Shown here: positions 33,345-41,910 of the stretch, in pieces
How the letters are laid out: every line of letters starts with the position of its first letter
Numbering within the stretch: the first letter of the stretch is position 1
Assembly (NCBI GenBank): GCA_964385405.1
Contig: CAYLOT010000018.1
Coordinates: 1 to 53,422 of the forward strand
Length of the DNA: 53,422 nucleotides
Source of the DNA: CAIZGX01 sp964385405
Lineage (GTDB): Bacteria > Bacteroidota > Bacteroidia > Flavobacteriales_D > Sanyastnellaceae
Reading direction: 5' to 3'
Notes under the pieces: generated by a model
What the model was told of the DNA's origin: nothing
The model's input: the letters and a program-made list of their open reading frames with translations, nothing else
Database searches by the model: none
Made by a program: the position numbers and the translations under genes

Positions 33345-34163
33345 TTATACGGCCACGTTGTACTCGCGCAAAGCCGCGTTAAGTGAAGTTTTAAGGTCTG
33401 TACTTTCTTTTCTTTTTCCAATGATTAACGCGCAAGGCACTTGAAATTCTCCAGCCGGAAATTGCTTCGTGAAGCTTCCCGGGATAACCACCGAACGCTC
33501 TGGAACTTCGCCAATGTAAATGACAGGTTCCTTACCAGTTACATCAACAATTTTCGTTGATTGAGTAAGCACCACATTGGCACCTAACACAGCTTCCTTT
33601 CTCACTCTTACACCTTCCACAACAATACAACGTGAACCAATAAAACAGTCGTCTTCAATAATTACAGGAGCCGCTTGAACAGGTTCCAATACTCCGCCAA
33701 TTCCAACACCACCACTGAGGTGAACGTTCTTTCCAATCTGCGCACATGACCCCACGGTTGCCCACGTGTCTACCATGGTTCCTGCACCAACATACGCGCC
33801 AATGTTCACATACGAAGGCATCATGATTACTCCAGCTTCCAAATGCGCACCGTATCGTGCAACGGCGTGAGGAACCACACGCACACCTTGAGCAGCGTAA
33901 TCCTTCTTCAATTCCATTTTATCGTGAAATTCAAACGGCCCCACCTCAATGGTTTTCATCTCTTGTATTGGGAAGTATAAAATTACCGCCTTCTTCACCC
34001 AATCGTTCACTTGCCAATCGCCGCTCGACATAGGTTCGGCTACTCGTAATTTTCCTTTATCTAATGCCTCAATTATTTCTCGAATAGCAACGCGTGTGTT
34101 TTCATTCTTCAACAATTCTCTATTCTCCCAAGCTAATTCGATAGTCTCTTTGTGCTGTAACAT
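33345..34163 (-). CDS. dapD: Tetrahydrodipicolinate N-succinyltransferase
   Basis: DapD adds succinyl from succinyl-CoA to tetrahydrodipicolinate, the third step of the succinylase route to diaminopimelate. The 272 aa start with a helical domain and continue with a left-handed parallel beta-helix (hexapeptide pattern) from GAHLEAGVIMMPSYVNIGAYVG through GTMVDTWATVGSCAQIG and IIEDDCFIGSRCIVVEG. It is the first gene of an operon with an unknown exported protein, a GT9 and a GSCFA protein. Use of dapD means the succinylase variant, not the DapL aminotransferase route common elsewhere in the phylum. Confidence 0.95.
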   Translation of the reverse strand: MLQHKETIELAWENRELLKNENTRVAIREIIEALDKGKLRVAEPMSSGDWQVNDWVKKAVILYFPIQEMKTIEVGPFEFHDKMELKKDYAAQGVRVVPHAVARYGAHLEAGVIMMPSYVNIGAYVGAGTMVDTWATVGSCAQIGKNVHLSGGVGIGGVLEPVQAAPVIIEDDCFIGSRCIVVEGVRVRKEAVLGANVVLTQSTKIVDVTGKEPVIYIGEVPERSVVIPGSFTKQFPAGEFQVPCALIIGKRKESTDLKTSLNAALREYNVAV

Positions 34164-34198
34164 GCTTTTACTATAATTTCGTCAAAAATAGCGAAAAC

Positions 34199-34606
34199 AT
34201 GTCAAAGGCTTTGGGAATAGATTACGGTGAAAAAAGAACGGGCCTTGCCATTACAGACAGTCTTCGCATAGTGGCTTCACCTCTAGACACAATACCCACC
34301 GACAAACTCAAAGCGCATTTAACTCAACTTGTTCCGAAAGAAAAAATTACCACCTTCGTTTTAGGAGAGGCGCGACATGCCGATGACACTGAAGCGCCAA
34401 TTACCATAAAACAGAATGAATTCGCCGATTGGTTAAAGAAACAATTTCCGTTGATTGAATTGGTTCGCATCGACGAAAGAAACACCAGCCAACTGGCTGC
34501 AGCAGCGCTTTACCAAGGTGGCATGCGCAAAAGCCAGCGCCAGAAAAAAGAAAACCTTGATAAAGTAAGTGCCGCGATTATCCTGCAATTGTATTTGAAT
34601 GCTTGA
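34199..34606 (+). CDS. ruvX: Putative pre-16S rRNA nuclease / Holliday junction resolvase-like RuvX (YqgF)
   Basis: A 135-residue RNase H-fold protein. SKALGIDYGEKRTGLAITD at the N-terminus holds the first catalytic Asp, and VRIDERNTSQLAAAAL and a final KVSAAIILQLYL complete the YqgF pattern. YqgF has been linked to maturation of the 16S rRNA 5' end; it was first proposed as a Holliday junction resolvase. Divergent from dapD (35-bp gap), and the end overlaps the bshC end by 29 bp convergently. Confidence 0.9.
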   Translation: MSKALGIDYGEKRTGLAITDSLRIVASPLDTIPTDKLKAHLTQLVPKEKITTFVLGEARHADDTEAPITIKQNEFADWLKKQFPLIELVRIDERNTSQLAAAALYQGGMRKSQRQKKENLDKVSAAIILQLYLNA

Positions 34607-36143
34607 ACGGATCTGCCTGTTCGAGCAAATCTTTCAACTCTTTCCACCCCAAAATTTCCGCAGCATATAAAAGAGAAAACACACGCTCCTGCGGAATTTG
34701 ATGAGGCTGAATGAAAGAGAATAGCTTTTCAAGCTGATTGAACTTAACTTCCTCCTTGCTCTTAACCGCACGCTTCAACTTTTGTTCAATCGCATTCCAT
34801 TGATCCAATTGTCTTTTTTCTTCTGCATTGAGCCAAGGCACCAATGTTGCGTCAAGGGAGGAAACATAATTTTTAAGCGCATCGAATGCTTTTTCAGTTT
34901 GACTCATTTCATTCATTATTGAACGAACTTCCAAAGTGGCCAACATTTCTTTTTGCGCTTCGTGCAAAGAACCCTTGAAAAGAGCCGTTATTTCCAAGTT
35001 GTTTTTTTGCAAAAAATCAATGTCTCTTTTCCGCAACAAACTCATGGATATTCGATGCGCCAACAATGGCATTTGGATATTCGCCGCATTGAAAGCTCGC
35101 TTCAACTGCATCCAATAGCCCAATTCAGATGGTCCACCAATGTATACGATGTTGGGAAGTATGGTCTCTTGATAGAGCGGTCGAAGCAAAACATTTGGAC
35201 TTAATTCGCTTAGCAATTGCTTGAGTTGCTCAGCAGTAAATTGTTGCAACGCATCACTTGTTTGAAACAACCCGTCTTTCAAATCAATGCGCTTTCTTGC
35301 AACGCGTCCATCTTCGTTTTTCAACCAAAAAAGATTGAAATTTCTTGGTTGAATATTCGGATTGTATCCAACGCTCTCGATTTCCAAATTAGTCTTCGAG
35401 ACTTCAGTAAAAACAAATTTTTCTTGAATCTCTTTTTCGTAAAGACCAGTTGCTATTGCTTTCAGCGAACTATCATTTCCATCTACACACACCACCCCGT
35501 AATCACCCAACAATTCATTCACCCAAAATCGCGTGGCTTCAGCGAAATTCTCTCTAGAATAGGCCTGAATGAATAAATCACTCAATCCGATTTCGTTGAA
35601 TTTGCCTTCCGCTTTTTTTTCATTCAACCAAAACAAAAATTCTTCAGTTGGAAGCTCTCCGGCAATACCCTCAAAAGATGTGGCGAGTTCAACCTTTTCA
35701 TTTCCCCAATAGAAGTGACGAATTTCTTCGATATCGTGATCTTCAGTTGCCATCCAATAAACAGGAATAAAATGAAAATCGCTTTGCGAAGCATTCAGCT
35801 CCTGTGTAATTCGAATGGCCGAAAATATTTTGTAAATCAAATAAAGCGGACCGCCCGCAGAACAAATCTGATGCCCGGTCACCACAGTAAAACTCGATTC
35901 AGATTGAAGCGAACGAATATTCTTTTTCACTTCATCTGAAGTGATCTCATTTGCGTACTGTGCATTTAATTGCGCAACCAAAGTCTCGCGACTTTCTTTT
36001 GAAAACGTTCTTTTTCGCGCCGCCTCAATGCAGTTCTCTTTCGTGAAAAAATCTGAGACAAAAGTTCTTACTTTCTCTGACTGATTCAAAAGATCATGAA
36101 CCAGCGGAGAGACTTTAAGAGGAACTTCTTGAACAACCTTCAT
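34578..36143 (-). CDS. bshC: Putative cysteine ligase BshC (bacillithiol biosynthesis)
   Basis: BshC adds cysteine to glucosamine-malate in the last step of bacillithiol synthesis. The 521-residue protein has the family's VVTGHQICSAGGPLYLIYKIFSAI segment, PVYWMATEDHDIEEIRH with HxxH-like metal or nucleotide-binding residues, and NVLLRPLYQETILPNIVYIGGPSELGYW. Helical C-terminal coiled coil follows. The gene begins 18 bp after the T9SS type B gene and so may be the last gene of the sigma-factor operon. Confidence 0.92.
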   Translation of the reverse strand: MKVVQEVPLKVSPLVHDLLNQSEKVRTFVSDFFTKENCIEAARKRTFSKESRETLVAQLNAQYANEITSDEVKKNIRSLQSESSFTVVTGHQICSAGGPLYLIYKIFSAIRITQELNASQSDFHFIPVYWMATEDHDIEEIRHFYWGNEKVELATSFEGIAGELPTEEFLFWLNEKKAEGKFNEIGLSDLFIQAYSRENFAEATRFWVNELLGDYGVVCVDGNDSSLKAIATGLYEKEIQEKFVFTEVSKTNLEIESVGYNPNIQPRNFNLFWLKNEDGRVARKRIDLKDGLFQTSDALQQFTAEQLKQLLSELSPNVLLRPLYQETILPNIVYIGGPSELGYWMQLKRAFNAANIQMPLLAHRISMSLLRKRDIDFLQKNNLEITALFKGSLHEAQKEMLATLEVRSIMNEMSQTEKAFDALKNYVSSLDATLVPWLNAEEKRQLDQWNAIEQKLKRAVKSKEEVKFNQLEKLFSFIQPHQIPQERVFSLLYAAEILGWKELKDLLEQADPFKHSNTIAG

Positions 36144-36161
36144 GGCGCGAAGGTAGTGCGA

Positions 36162-37184
36162 CTATCGCAGAAGTGTTACATAACCCGTTTGTGTTCCTTC
36201 TTCTCCAGTTTTTGGGATTCGGTACTTCACAACGTAATAGTAGGTTCCGTCTGGACAATTCGTCTTACCGTTGGTTCCATCCCACATTGGATTTGAAACG
36301 TTCTTCGATTGAAAAAGAACTTCACCCCATCTTGAAAAAACCTCAACGCCTATAATGTTACCAGCTTCACCGACTGGCATAAACACATCGTTCTGACCAT
36401 CACCATTTGGGGTGAATGAATTCGGAACAAACACGTAGGTTACCTTGCTAGGGGCAGGACCTTTATCAATAAGATTCTCATCGGGTACATTATCTCCGTC
36501 TATTTCAATACAAGAAAAATTGTCTAAGAAATAATAACCAAATTCTGGGGTAAGGTTGTTTTCATTTTCGTGCTCTATTATTTCTCTTTCTGAATCAGCG
36601 CCGAAAACACCCAAAGTGATAAACCTCTCATCGTCGATTAAAGGCACATATTCGAAACTAACTTTTTTCCAAGTTTCTGAATAGAAGACTGTATCAATCG
36701 CAAATTGTGGGACAAAATACAACGGATCAAAACCTGTTTGAACAGGCGCAAATGAAGAGATGTATAATCCAATTCGGTCTATCGCCAAACCCGCGTTGCT
36801 AGTGGGTGTTAACCTTCCATTCGACAAGTAAAACGAAAACTTGTATTTCTTTCCACGCACTAGAGGGTTTTGAAGCTGACATTGAAGGTATGTTCGTTTA
36901 TTGGTAAACTTCCTTCCACACAATTGAATACCTACGAGTGCGTTACCATTTTGAGGGTTTACAATAGCAAAAGGCGTTTCAGGTAAATCACATGAAGCGC
37001 TGGCTCCAGTTTTGAAATAATCCGGAGTAGCCAAATCACTTCCTGCATTGGTCCAACCAATTATCTTATTCCATTCTCCAAGCATCTGTGGTATGCCCGT
37101 ATTTTGCTCGAAACTCGGATTTGGAAATTGTGCATGCACCGAAAGAGATGTAACCAAAAGAACAAGTAATAAGTATTGTCGCAT
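36162..37184 (-). CDS. Secreted protein with T9SS type B (gliding-type) sorting domain
   Basis: A 340-residue exported protein: signal peptide MRQYLLLVLLVTSLSVHA, an N-terminal jelly-roll-like region (FPNPSFEQNTG...), and a C-terminal CHU_C/type B domain recognised by VPNSFTPNGDGQNDVF, VFSRWGEVLFQS and the end WDGTNGKTNCPDGTYYYVV. Type B cargoes are secreted by the T9SS and often stay on the surface. A longer frame to 37211 would lose the signal peptide position. It is 28 bp after the barrel gene. Confidence 0.85.
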   Translation of the reverse strand: MRQYLLLVLLVTSLSVHAQFPNPSFEQNTGIPQMLGEWNKIIGWTNAGSDLATPDYFKTGASASCDLPETPFAIVNPQNGNALVGIQLCGRKFTNKRTYLQCQLQNPLVRGKKYKFSFYLSNGRLTPTSNAGLAIDRIGLYISSFAPVQTGFDPLYFVPQFAIDTVFYSETWKKVSFEYVPLIDDERFITLGVFGADSEREIIEHENENNLTPEFGYYFLDNFSCIEIDGDNVPDENLIDKGPAPSKVTYVFVPNSFTPNGDGQNDVFMPVGEAGNIIGVEVFSRWGEVLFQSKNVSNPMWDGTNGKTNCPDGTYYYVVKYRIPKTGEEGTQTGYVTLLR

Positions 37185-37212
37185 AGCACGAATATAAGCT
37201 AAAGCATTCAAT

Positions 37213-38145
37213 TTATTTACCGTCGCTCATTAATACTCTTATTCCCAAAAGTAAATTGCTGTATTGAGTATAATAACTCGCTCCGTTACTACCAGCGATA
37301 TTTACAGGAGGAAAACTCCAATTCGATTGGACCATTGCATTAACTCTTTTGGTAAGTTTAAACTCCGATCCCACACCAACAAGAACTCCGAAACTTTGAA
37401 AACGCTGATCTATTACATTCAAATATTCAAAATTTCCGGAAGTATTTATAAACAGCATTTGATCTGTTTCAGATGAATTCTTCTTGACGTTAAAGGAACG
37501 ATAAATTGGAGAGATTTCACCATAGGCCCTCCACTTGGTTCTCGCATCAAACTCATTCACATAAAATCGAAATTTCAATGGAATTTGAATAGACGAAAGA
37601 TTGAATACGTTGGTGAATGTGCTGACTACAGCCGTATCCAATTCAAAAACTTGAGGCTGCACTTCTGTCTGAAAAACGTGCTGAATTCGGTCCTCATCAA
37701 TATAAAAAGAAACAGACGCACTCGATGAGTTCACAAGACCAGACGTCTCAGAAACCCTGCCTCTAAAAATATTTATGGAAGTTGCAATTTCAATGTTCCT
37801 ATGTACCCGCACGTACGCACCGAGAAAAAATCCAGGATGATAAAAAGTTTCATTCGAAATGCTTGAGAATTCGTTTAGGCTTAATAGCTCTTGATTGTTG
37901 AAATTCGCAATAGCGAAATCGGTCAGTTGCATCCCATATGCAGCATCTAAACCCCAAATGACAGGCTTCTTTTTTTCTTTAAAATCATTCCTTCGCAAAT
38001 TAATTAAAGAATCCGAAATAGGTGCTTGTCGCTCTTCAATGTATATCGTTTCTCCATCGATAATTAAGGTATCTGAGACGACAAAAGCCCAAGACTCTTG
38101 GGCTAAAATCACAAACAAACCTAATAACCAAAAATATCGCTTCAT
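37213..38145 (-). CDS. Outer-membrane beta-barrel protein (PorT-like)
   Basis: A 310-residue exported protein with signal peptide (MKRYFWLLGLFVILAQESWA) and amphipathic strands consistent with a small outer-membrane barrel of the PorT/OMP-beta type. Recognisable pieces include KPVIWGLDAAYGMQL, LKFRFYVNEF and QSFGVLVGVGSEFKLTKRVNAMVQ. It precedes the T9SS type B gene in the same operon and follows the putative anti-sigma gene. A GTG start at 38166 is possible but would break the signal peptide. Confidence 0.7.
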   Translation of the reverse strand: MKRYFWLLGLFVILAQESWAFVVSDTLIIDGETIYIEERQAPISDSLINLRRNDFKEKKKPVIWGLDAAYGMQLTDFAIANFNNQELLSLNEFSSISNETFYHPGFFLGAYVRVHRNIEIATSINIFRGRVSETSGLVNSSSASVSFYIDEDRIQHVFQTEVQPQVFELDTAVVSTFTNVFNLSSIQIPLKFRFYVNEFDARTKWRAYGEISPIYRSFNVKKNSSETDQMLFINTSGNFEYLNVIDQRFQSFGVLVGVGSEFKLTKRVNAMVQSNWSFPPVNIAGSNGASYYTQYSNLLLGIRVLMSDGK

Positions 38146-38162
38146 ACTGCGAATGTAAAGAA

Positions 38163-38732
38163 TCACTTTCCAGTAAGTCTTGTTAACCTCAAGGGCCTTC
38201 CTTTGGGTTTCACTGCCCCATTCAATGACTTTGGAACTTGAATCTCTTCAGACTTTTTTTGAATCTCAACTGATTCTGCGACTTGTGCATCAGTAGAATT
38301 TGCAATTGCAGCTTCAATCACAGTTGTTTGACAATTTTCAACTACAACATCAGACGCACTTGTTACCACTTGAACAATTTTCCGTTTTCTTGTTGTTTTT
38401 GAAGGAGTCGTTTTCGTTACTTTTTCCTCAATCAAAATCTCTTGACTATTTGAATTCATATTCGCAAAGGCCGAAGGATTGACCACAACTTCCATTGCTG
38501 CAGGCACAGCGCTTTGAGCAATCACATTGCCTTCGCTGCGGTTCGAAAAGACTAAAGCCAAGATACCTGCACCCACTAATGCTACAACGTAAATATTCAA
38601 GGTGTACCAAGAGAACGCCCAAAAGGATTTCTTCTTGGACAATGCTGATTGAATACGCTCTTCCATTCCTAGTGGGGCCTCTGGAGCAAAATTCTTTAGA
38701 TCGCTCGCAATCTTATTCATTAAATTTTCCAT
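38163..38732 (-). CDS. Putative anti-sigma factor, single membrane segment
   Basis: A 189-residue protein with a short N-terminal cytoplasmic part (MENLMNKIASDLKNFAPEAPLGMEERIQSALSKKKS), one membrane segment (WYTLNIYVVALVGAGILALVF) and a long Ser/Thr/Val-rich periplasmic tail. It lies 4 bp after an ECF sigma gene, the classic place and topology for an anti-sigma factor, although no ZAS zinc motif was seen; hence 'putative'. Confidence 0.6.
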   Translation of the reverse strand: MENLMNKIASDLKNFAPEAPLGMEERIQSALSKKKSFWAFSWYTLNIYVVALVGAGILALVFSNRSEGNVIAQSAVPAAMEVVVNPSAFANMNSNSQEILIEEKVTKTTPSKTTRKRKIVQVVTSASDVVVENCQTTVIEAAIANSTDAQVAESVEIQKKSEEIQVPKSLNGAVKPKGRPLRLTRLTGK

Positions 38733-38736
38733 ACGC

Positions 38737-39291
38737 TTATGCTTCTACTACTGTTTTTTGCGTGCTTAGTTCAAGCAACGCCTTTTGTAAATGTCCTTTC
38801 GCCCTAGAGAACTGAGATTTCGATGTGTTCACATCTATGTCCAACATCTCGGCAATTTCTTTGTGCTTATACCCCTCAACTGCATACAAGTTGAATACGG
38901 TGCGGTAACCATCTGGAAGCGCTTGCACACAGACCATAAGCTCTTCCATGGTGTAGTCAACATCGTGATGCTCTACCAAATTCGTCGCATATTCAGATCG
39001 ATCGTTGATTTCATCTTCCAACCGACCTTTTAAATTCTTTCTGTAAGCGGTAATTGCAGTGTTCACGGCAATTCGTCTGACCCAACCTTCAAAACTTCCT
39101 GCAGATTGATAATCCTTCAAATGATTGTAAATCTTTACAAAAACCTCTTGCATGGAATCCTCTGCTTCCATTTTGTTTTTGGCATATCGGAGGCAAATAC
39201 CGTAAACCAAAGAAGAATACTTCTTATACAACAAGTGTTGCGCCGATTTTTCACCGCGTATACAGCCTTGTATGAGAGTTTTTTCTACCAT
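38737..39291 (-). CDS. RNA polymerase ECF-type sigma factor
   Basis: A 184-residue sigma-70-family ECF factor with region 2 (EDSMQEVFVKIYNHLKDYQSAGSFEGWVRRIAVNTAI, which reads -10 DNA) and region 4 (LPDGYRTVFNLYAVEGYKHKEIAEMLDIDVNTSKSQFSRAK, a helix-turn-helix). It lies at the head of an operon with an anti-sigma-like membrane protein, an outer-membrane barrel and a T9SS type B protein. ECF factors in this phylum often respond to envelope state; the signal here is unknown. Confidence 0.93.
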   Translation of the reverse strand: MVEKTLIQGCIRGEKSAQHLLYKKYSSLVYGICLRYAKNKMEAEDSMQEVFVKIYNHLKDYQSAGSFEGWVRRIAVNTAITAYRKNLKGRLEDEINDRSEYATNLVEHHDVDYTMEELMVCVQALPDGYRTVFNLYAVEGYKHKEIAEMLDIDVNTSKSQFSRAKGHLQKALLELSTQKTVVEA

Positions 39292-39349
39292 TCTTACAGC
39301 ATAGACAATTGCCCTTCAAAAAGGGTTGCACCAATAAAGTTAAAAGATT

Positions 39350-41821
39350 TTACTGGTATTTGTATACGCCTTCCCCTTTGTTTTTCGAGAGCATGCGATA
39401 ATCGAGGAAATAAATCATTCGAACTGACACAGAATTGCTAAAAGGCGATTCTGTTGTGGATCTAAAATCTGCCAGCAGGTCACTTGCAATCTGATTGTCT
39501 TCATTCACAATCGCATACTTCCAAGCGAAAATTATTTCACTTCCCGGACGGAAAATCCATTTATAAAACAGATCTACAGTCAGGGAATTGAAATCTCGAT
39601 TTGCAAGGGAATAGTCATTGGTCACTGAATTGAACCCGTCATAATCAGTAGATCCTAACGTCCCATCGTTGTTCAAACCGAAAAACTCATGGTAGCGAGA
39701 ATATCCCCAATAATGACGAAAGCGAACATTCATACTATTCACCGGATTAAAGGCGAAAGCAACGGTTAATACGTTGGTGTGAGAGATTGCATCACGCCTT
39801 CCAAAAACAGGATTGTTTTCATTGAAAGTGGCAAAACCAAGATCATTAAAATGCTGCTGCCTGCTGTACACATAAATAAACATCCACTTATCGTTCAACC
39901 GAAAACGCGGGGAGATACGCCAATTGAATACATGACGTCCATCGTTTTCATATTCCCCATAACCTGTACCCGCGTCAATTGCTAGTCGTTTTCTATAATC
40001 TGAGCTCAAGTATATGCCTCCTCTGAAGTATTTGTAAGTCTGAAATTTCATACCATCTACACGAGGCTCGAAATAGTCGAATCCTCGAGTTGGGTTGGCA
40101 TCATAATTCAGATTAATATAGAGGAATCTATTCGTGATGGCTGTAAATTCTCCTTCAACATAGTTCGATGTAAATGATCTCGGTCGATAAAGATTAGACC
40201 GAGCAAAAGAAACATTCGCCCAAGCTTTATTCAATTTCCAGAATGGTTCATAGATAGCATATCCTATGGTCCCTGAATTAACTTGCTCATTATTCGCTTG
40301 GAGAAATCCAAGATCATTCGGATCATATGTGTCGCTTTCTGTGTAATGCGACACCTCAAAAGTAAAATTACCACTGACCTTGGCGAATTCTATTTCGCCC
40401 ATACCTCCCTGCTTATCATCAGGCGTCTCATTCCATGCGTTTAATCCACGCTTAAGCGAGTATGCTCCATGCACATGAAGTTGATATGTATTCTTTTTAT
40501 TTCGAAAAGTCCCCTCCGCCGCGCTAACATTTGCGTCGTAAGCACTACCTGCTCTGGTGAGATTCGTATTGGTGAACGAAACAAATGAATTATTTCGCAA
40601 ATTTTGATCGACAACAAAAACATTCGAATTAGTAATTGGATTTGTAAGTTCTGACCTAATTCTTCCAGTAACTGTATCTCTGAACTCGGCATAGCTCTCT
40701 GTGGTCAGACTATTCAAAAATCCAATAGCTAAACCCTTGGAGTTACGTCCACCTATTTTTGTACTGTTAATCACTCGTTGCTGAGACGGATTCGAAATTA
40801 ATATCTCGTTCTCACTGAGTTTTGAGCTCGCTCCGTAGTATCCGAATGGAGTATCACCAATTCTTCGAGAGTAAAAAATATCACCCCTCTCGTATAGTTC
40901 AAGCCCCTCATTGAAAAATGGTCTATTATCTTGGAATTGTATTTCAAACGGAGTTAAATTTAAAATCAACTGGTCACTAATGGTTTGTCCGAAATCTGGT
41001 ATAAGAGTAGCATCCAAAGTATAAGCTTCGTTTAAACCTATTTTCAAATCCATTCCCGCATTGTAAGCAAAATCATTAGTCCCTCCTTGCTCCTTCTGGC
41101 TGTAAGCCGAAACATAAGGAAAGAAAAAAATACGTTTGGGTGGAACTATTCCTGTAATGCCTTTTAAATTTCCCATTTGAGCCAAAAAACCCGGTCCGGC
41201 TGGATCGACAAAACTCCAGTTGGCCTGAATACGTGTTCTTCTTATTTCGCGGACAAAATTCACATGCCAATGCTGCTCTGGAAGATTAGGAAATCGCAAA
41301 GCAGCATAAGGGATCTTAAACTCTGCTATCCATCCGTCTTCTACAATTTTTGTTTTACAATCCCAAACGGCATTCCAAGATGTGTCTTCTCCGTCTGCTG
41401 ATTGTCTGGCATCGAATTGCTCTCCCCTCGGAGAAACGGCAAACATGTACCCGGTAACTCCGTCTCTGTAACAATTCAGCGCTATGCCAACGTAATCAGA
41501 ATTCCCATCGCCATCTCTACCTGTTAGCTGTTGCAGAATGCTATCGGGTGCCGAATCAAAAGCATATATACCAACATACAAAGCCTCGTTGGTGTATATC
41601 ACTCTTATCTCAGTATTGTGTGTTTGCAATCGGCCTGGAAATGGCTGCAACCCCCAAAACTGATCTGTTACAGGGGCCTCCTTCCATGAATCTTCATTGA
41701 GTAATCCATCTAGCACCGGTGCCTTATCAGCTCGCACAGCATAAGTCGTGCGATTCGCCAATTGACCAGTGGCCAAAAAAGACGCGAAAAATAACACCAA
41801 CAGGGCAAAAGATTTTTTCAT
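39350..41821 (-). CDS. DUF5916-like protein with CBM9-type N-terminal domain
   Basis: An 823-residue exported protein (signal MKKSFALLVLFFASFLATG). Residues about 30-230 form a CBM9-like beta-sandwich: APVLDGLLNEDSWKEAP, EIRVIYTNEALYVGIYAFDS, WIAEFKIPYAALRFP. The rest is a large beta-barrel-like region of the DUF5916 family with terminal strand ending in MIYFLDYRMLSKNKGEG. Family function is unknown; some genomes place it near surface hydrolases. It is divergent from the TonB receptor, with 89 bp between, and 58 bp upstream of the sigma gene on the same strand. Confidence 0.85.
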   Translation of the reverse strand: MKKSFALLVLFFASFLATGQLANRTTYAVRADKAPVLDGLLNEDSWKEAPVTDQFWGLQPFPGRLQTHNTEIRVIYTNEALYVGIYAFDSAPDSILQQLTGRDGDGNSDYVGIALNCYRDGVTGYMFAVSPRGEQFDARQSADGEDTSWNAVWDCKTKIVEDGWIAEFKIPYAALRFPNLPEQHWHVNFVREIRRTRIQANWSFVDPAGPGFLAQMGNLKGITGIVPPKRIFFFPYVSAYSQKEQGGTNDFAYNAGMDLKIGLNEAYTLDATLIPDFGQTISDQLILNLTPFEIQFQDNRPFFNEGLELYERGDIFYSRRIGDTPFGYYGASSKLSENEILISNPSQQRVINSTKIGGRNSKGLAIGFLNSLTTESYAEFRDTVTGRIRSELTNPITNSNVFVVDQNLRNNSFVSFTNTNLTRAGSAYDANVSAAEGTFRNKKNTYQLHVHGAYSLKRGLNAWNETPDDKQGGMGEIEFAKVSGNFTFEVSHYTESDTYDPNDLGFLQANNEQVNSGTIGYAIYEPFWKLNKAWANVSFARSNLYRPRSFTSNYVEGEFTAITNRFLYINLNYDANPTRGFDYFEPRVDGMKFQTYKYFRGGIYLSSDYRKRLAIDAGTGYGEYENDGRHVFNWRISPRFRLNDKWMFIYVYSRQQHFNDLGFATFNENNPVFGRRDAISHTNVLTVAFAFNPVNSMNVRFRHYWGYSRYHEFFGLNNDGTLGSTDYDGFNSVTNDYSLANRDFNSLTVDLFYKWIFRPGSEIIFAWKYAIVNEDNQIASDLLADFRSTTESPFSNSVSVRMIYFLDYRMLSKNKGEGVYKYQ

Positions 41822-41910
41822 TCGACCGCGAAATTACAATGGAGAACAAATCGAAAAAAATAATGTTTCCTCAAGAAGTATCGAATTAACTTCGCATTCG
41901 AATTTTTGAA

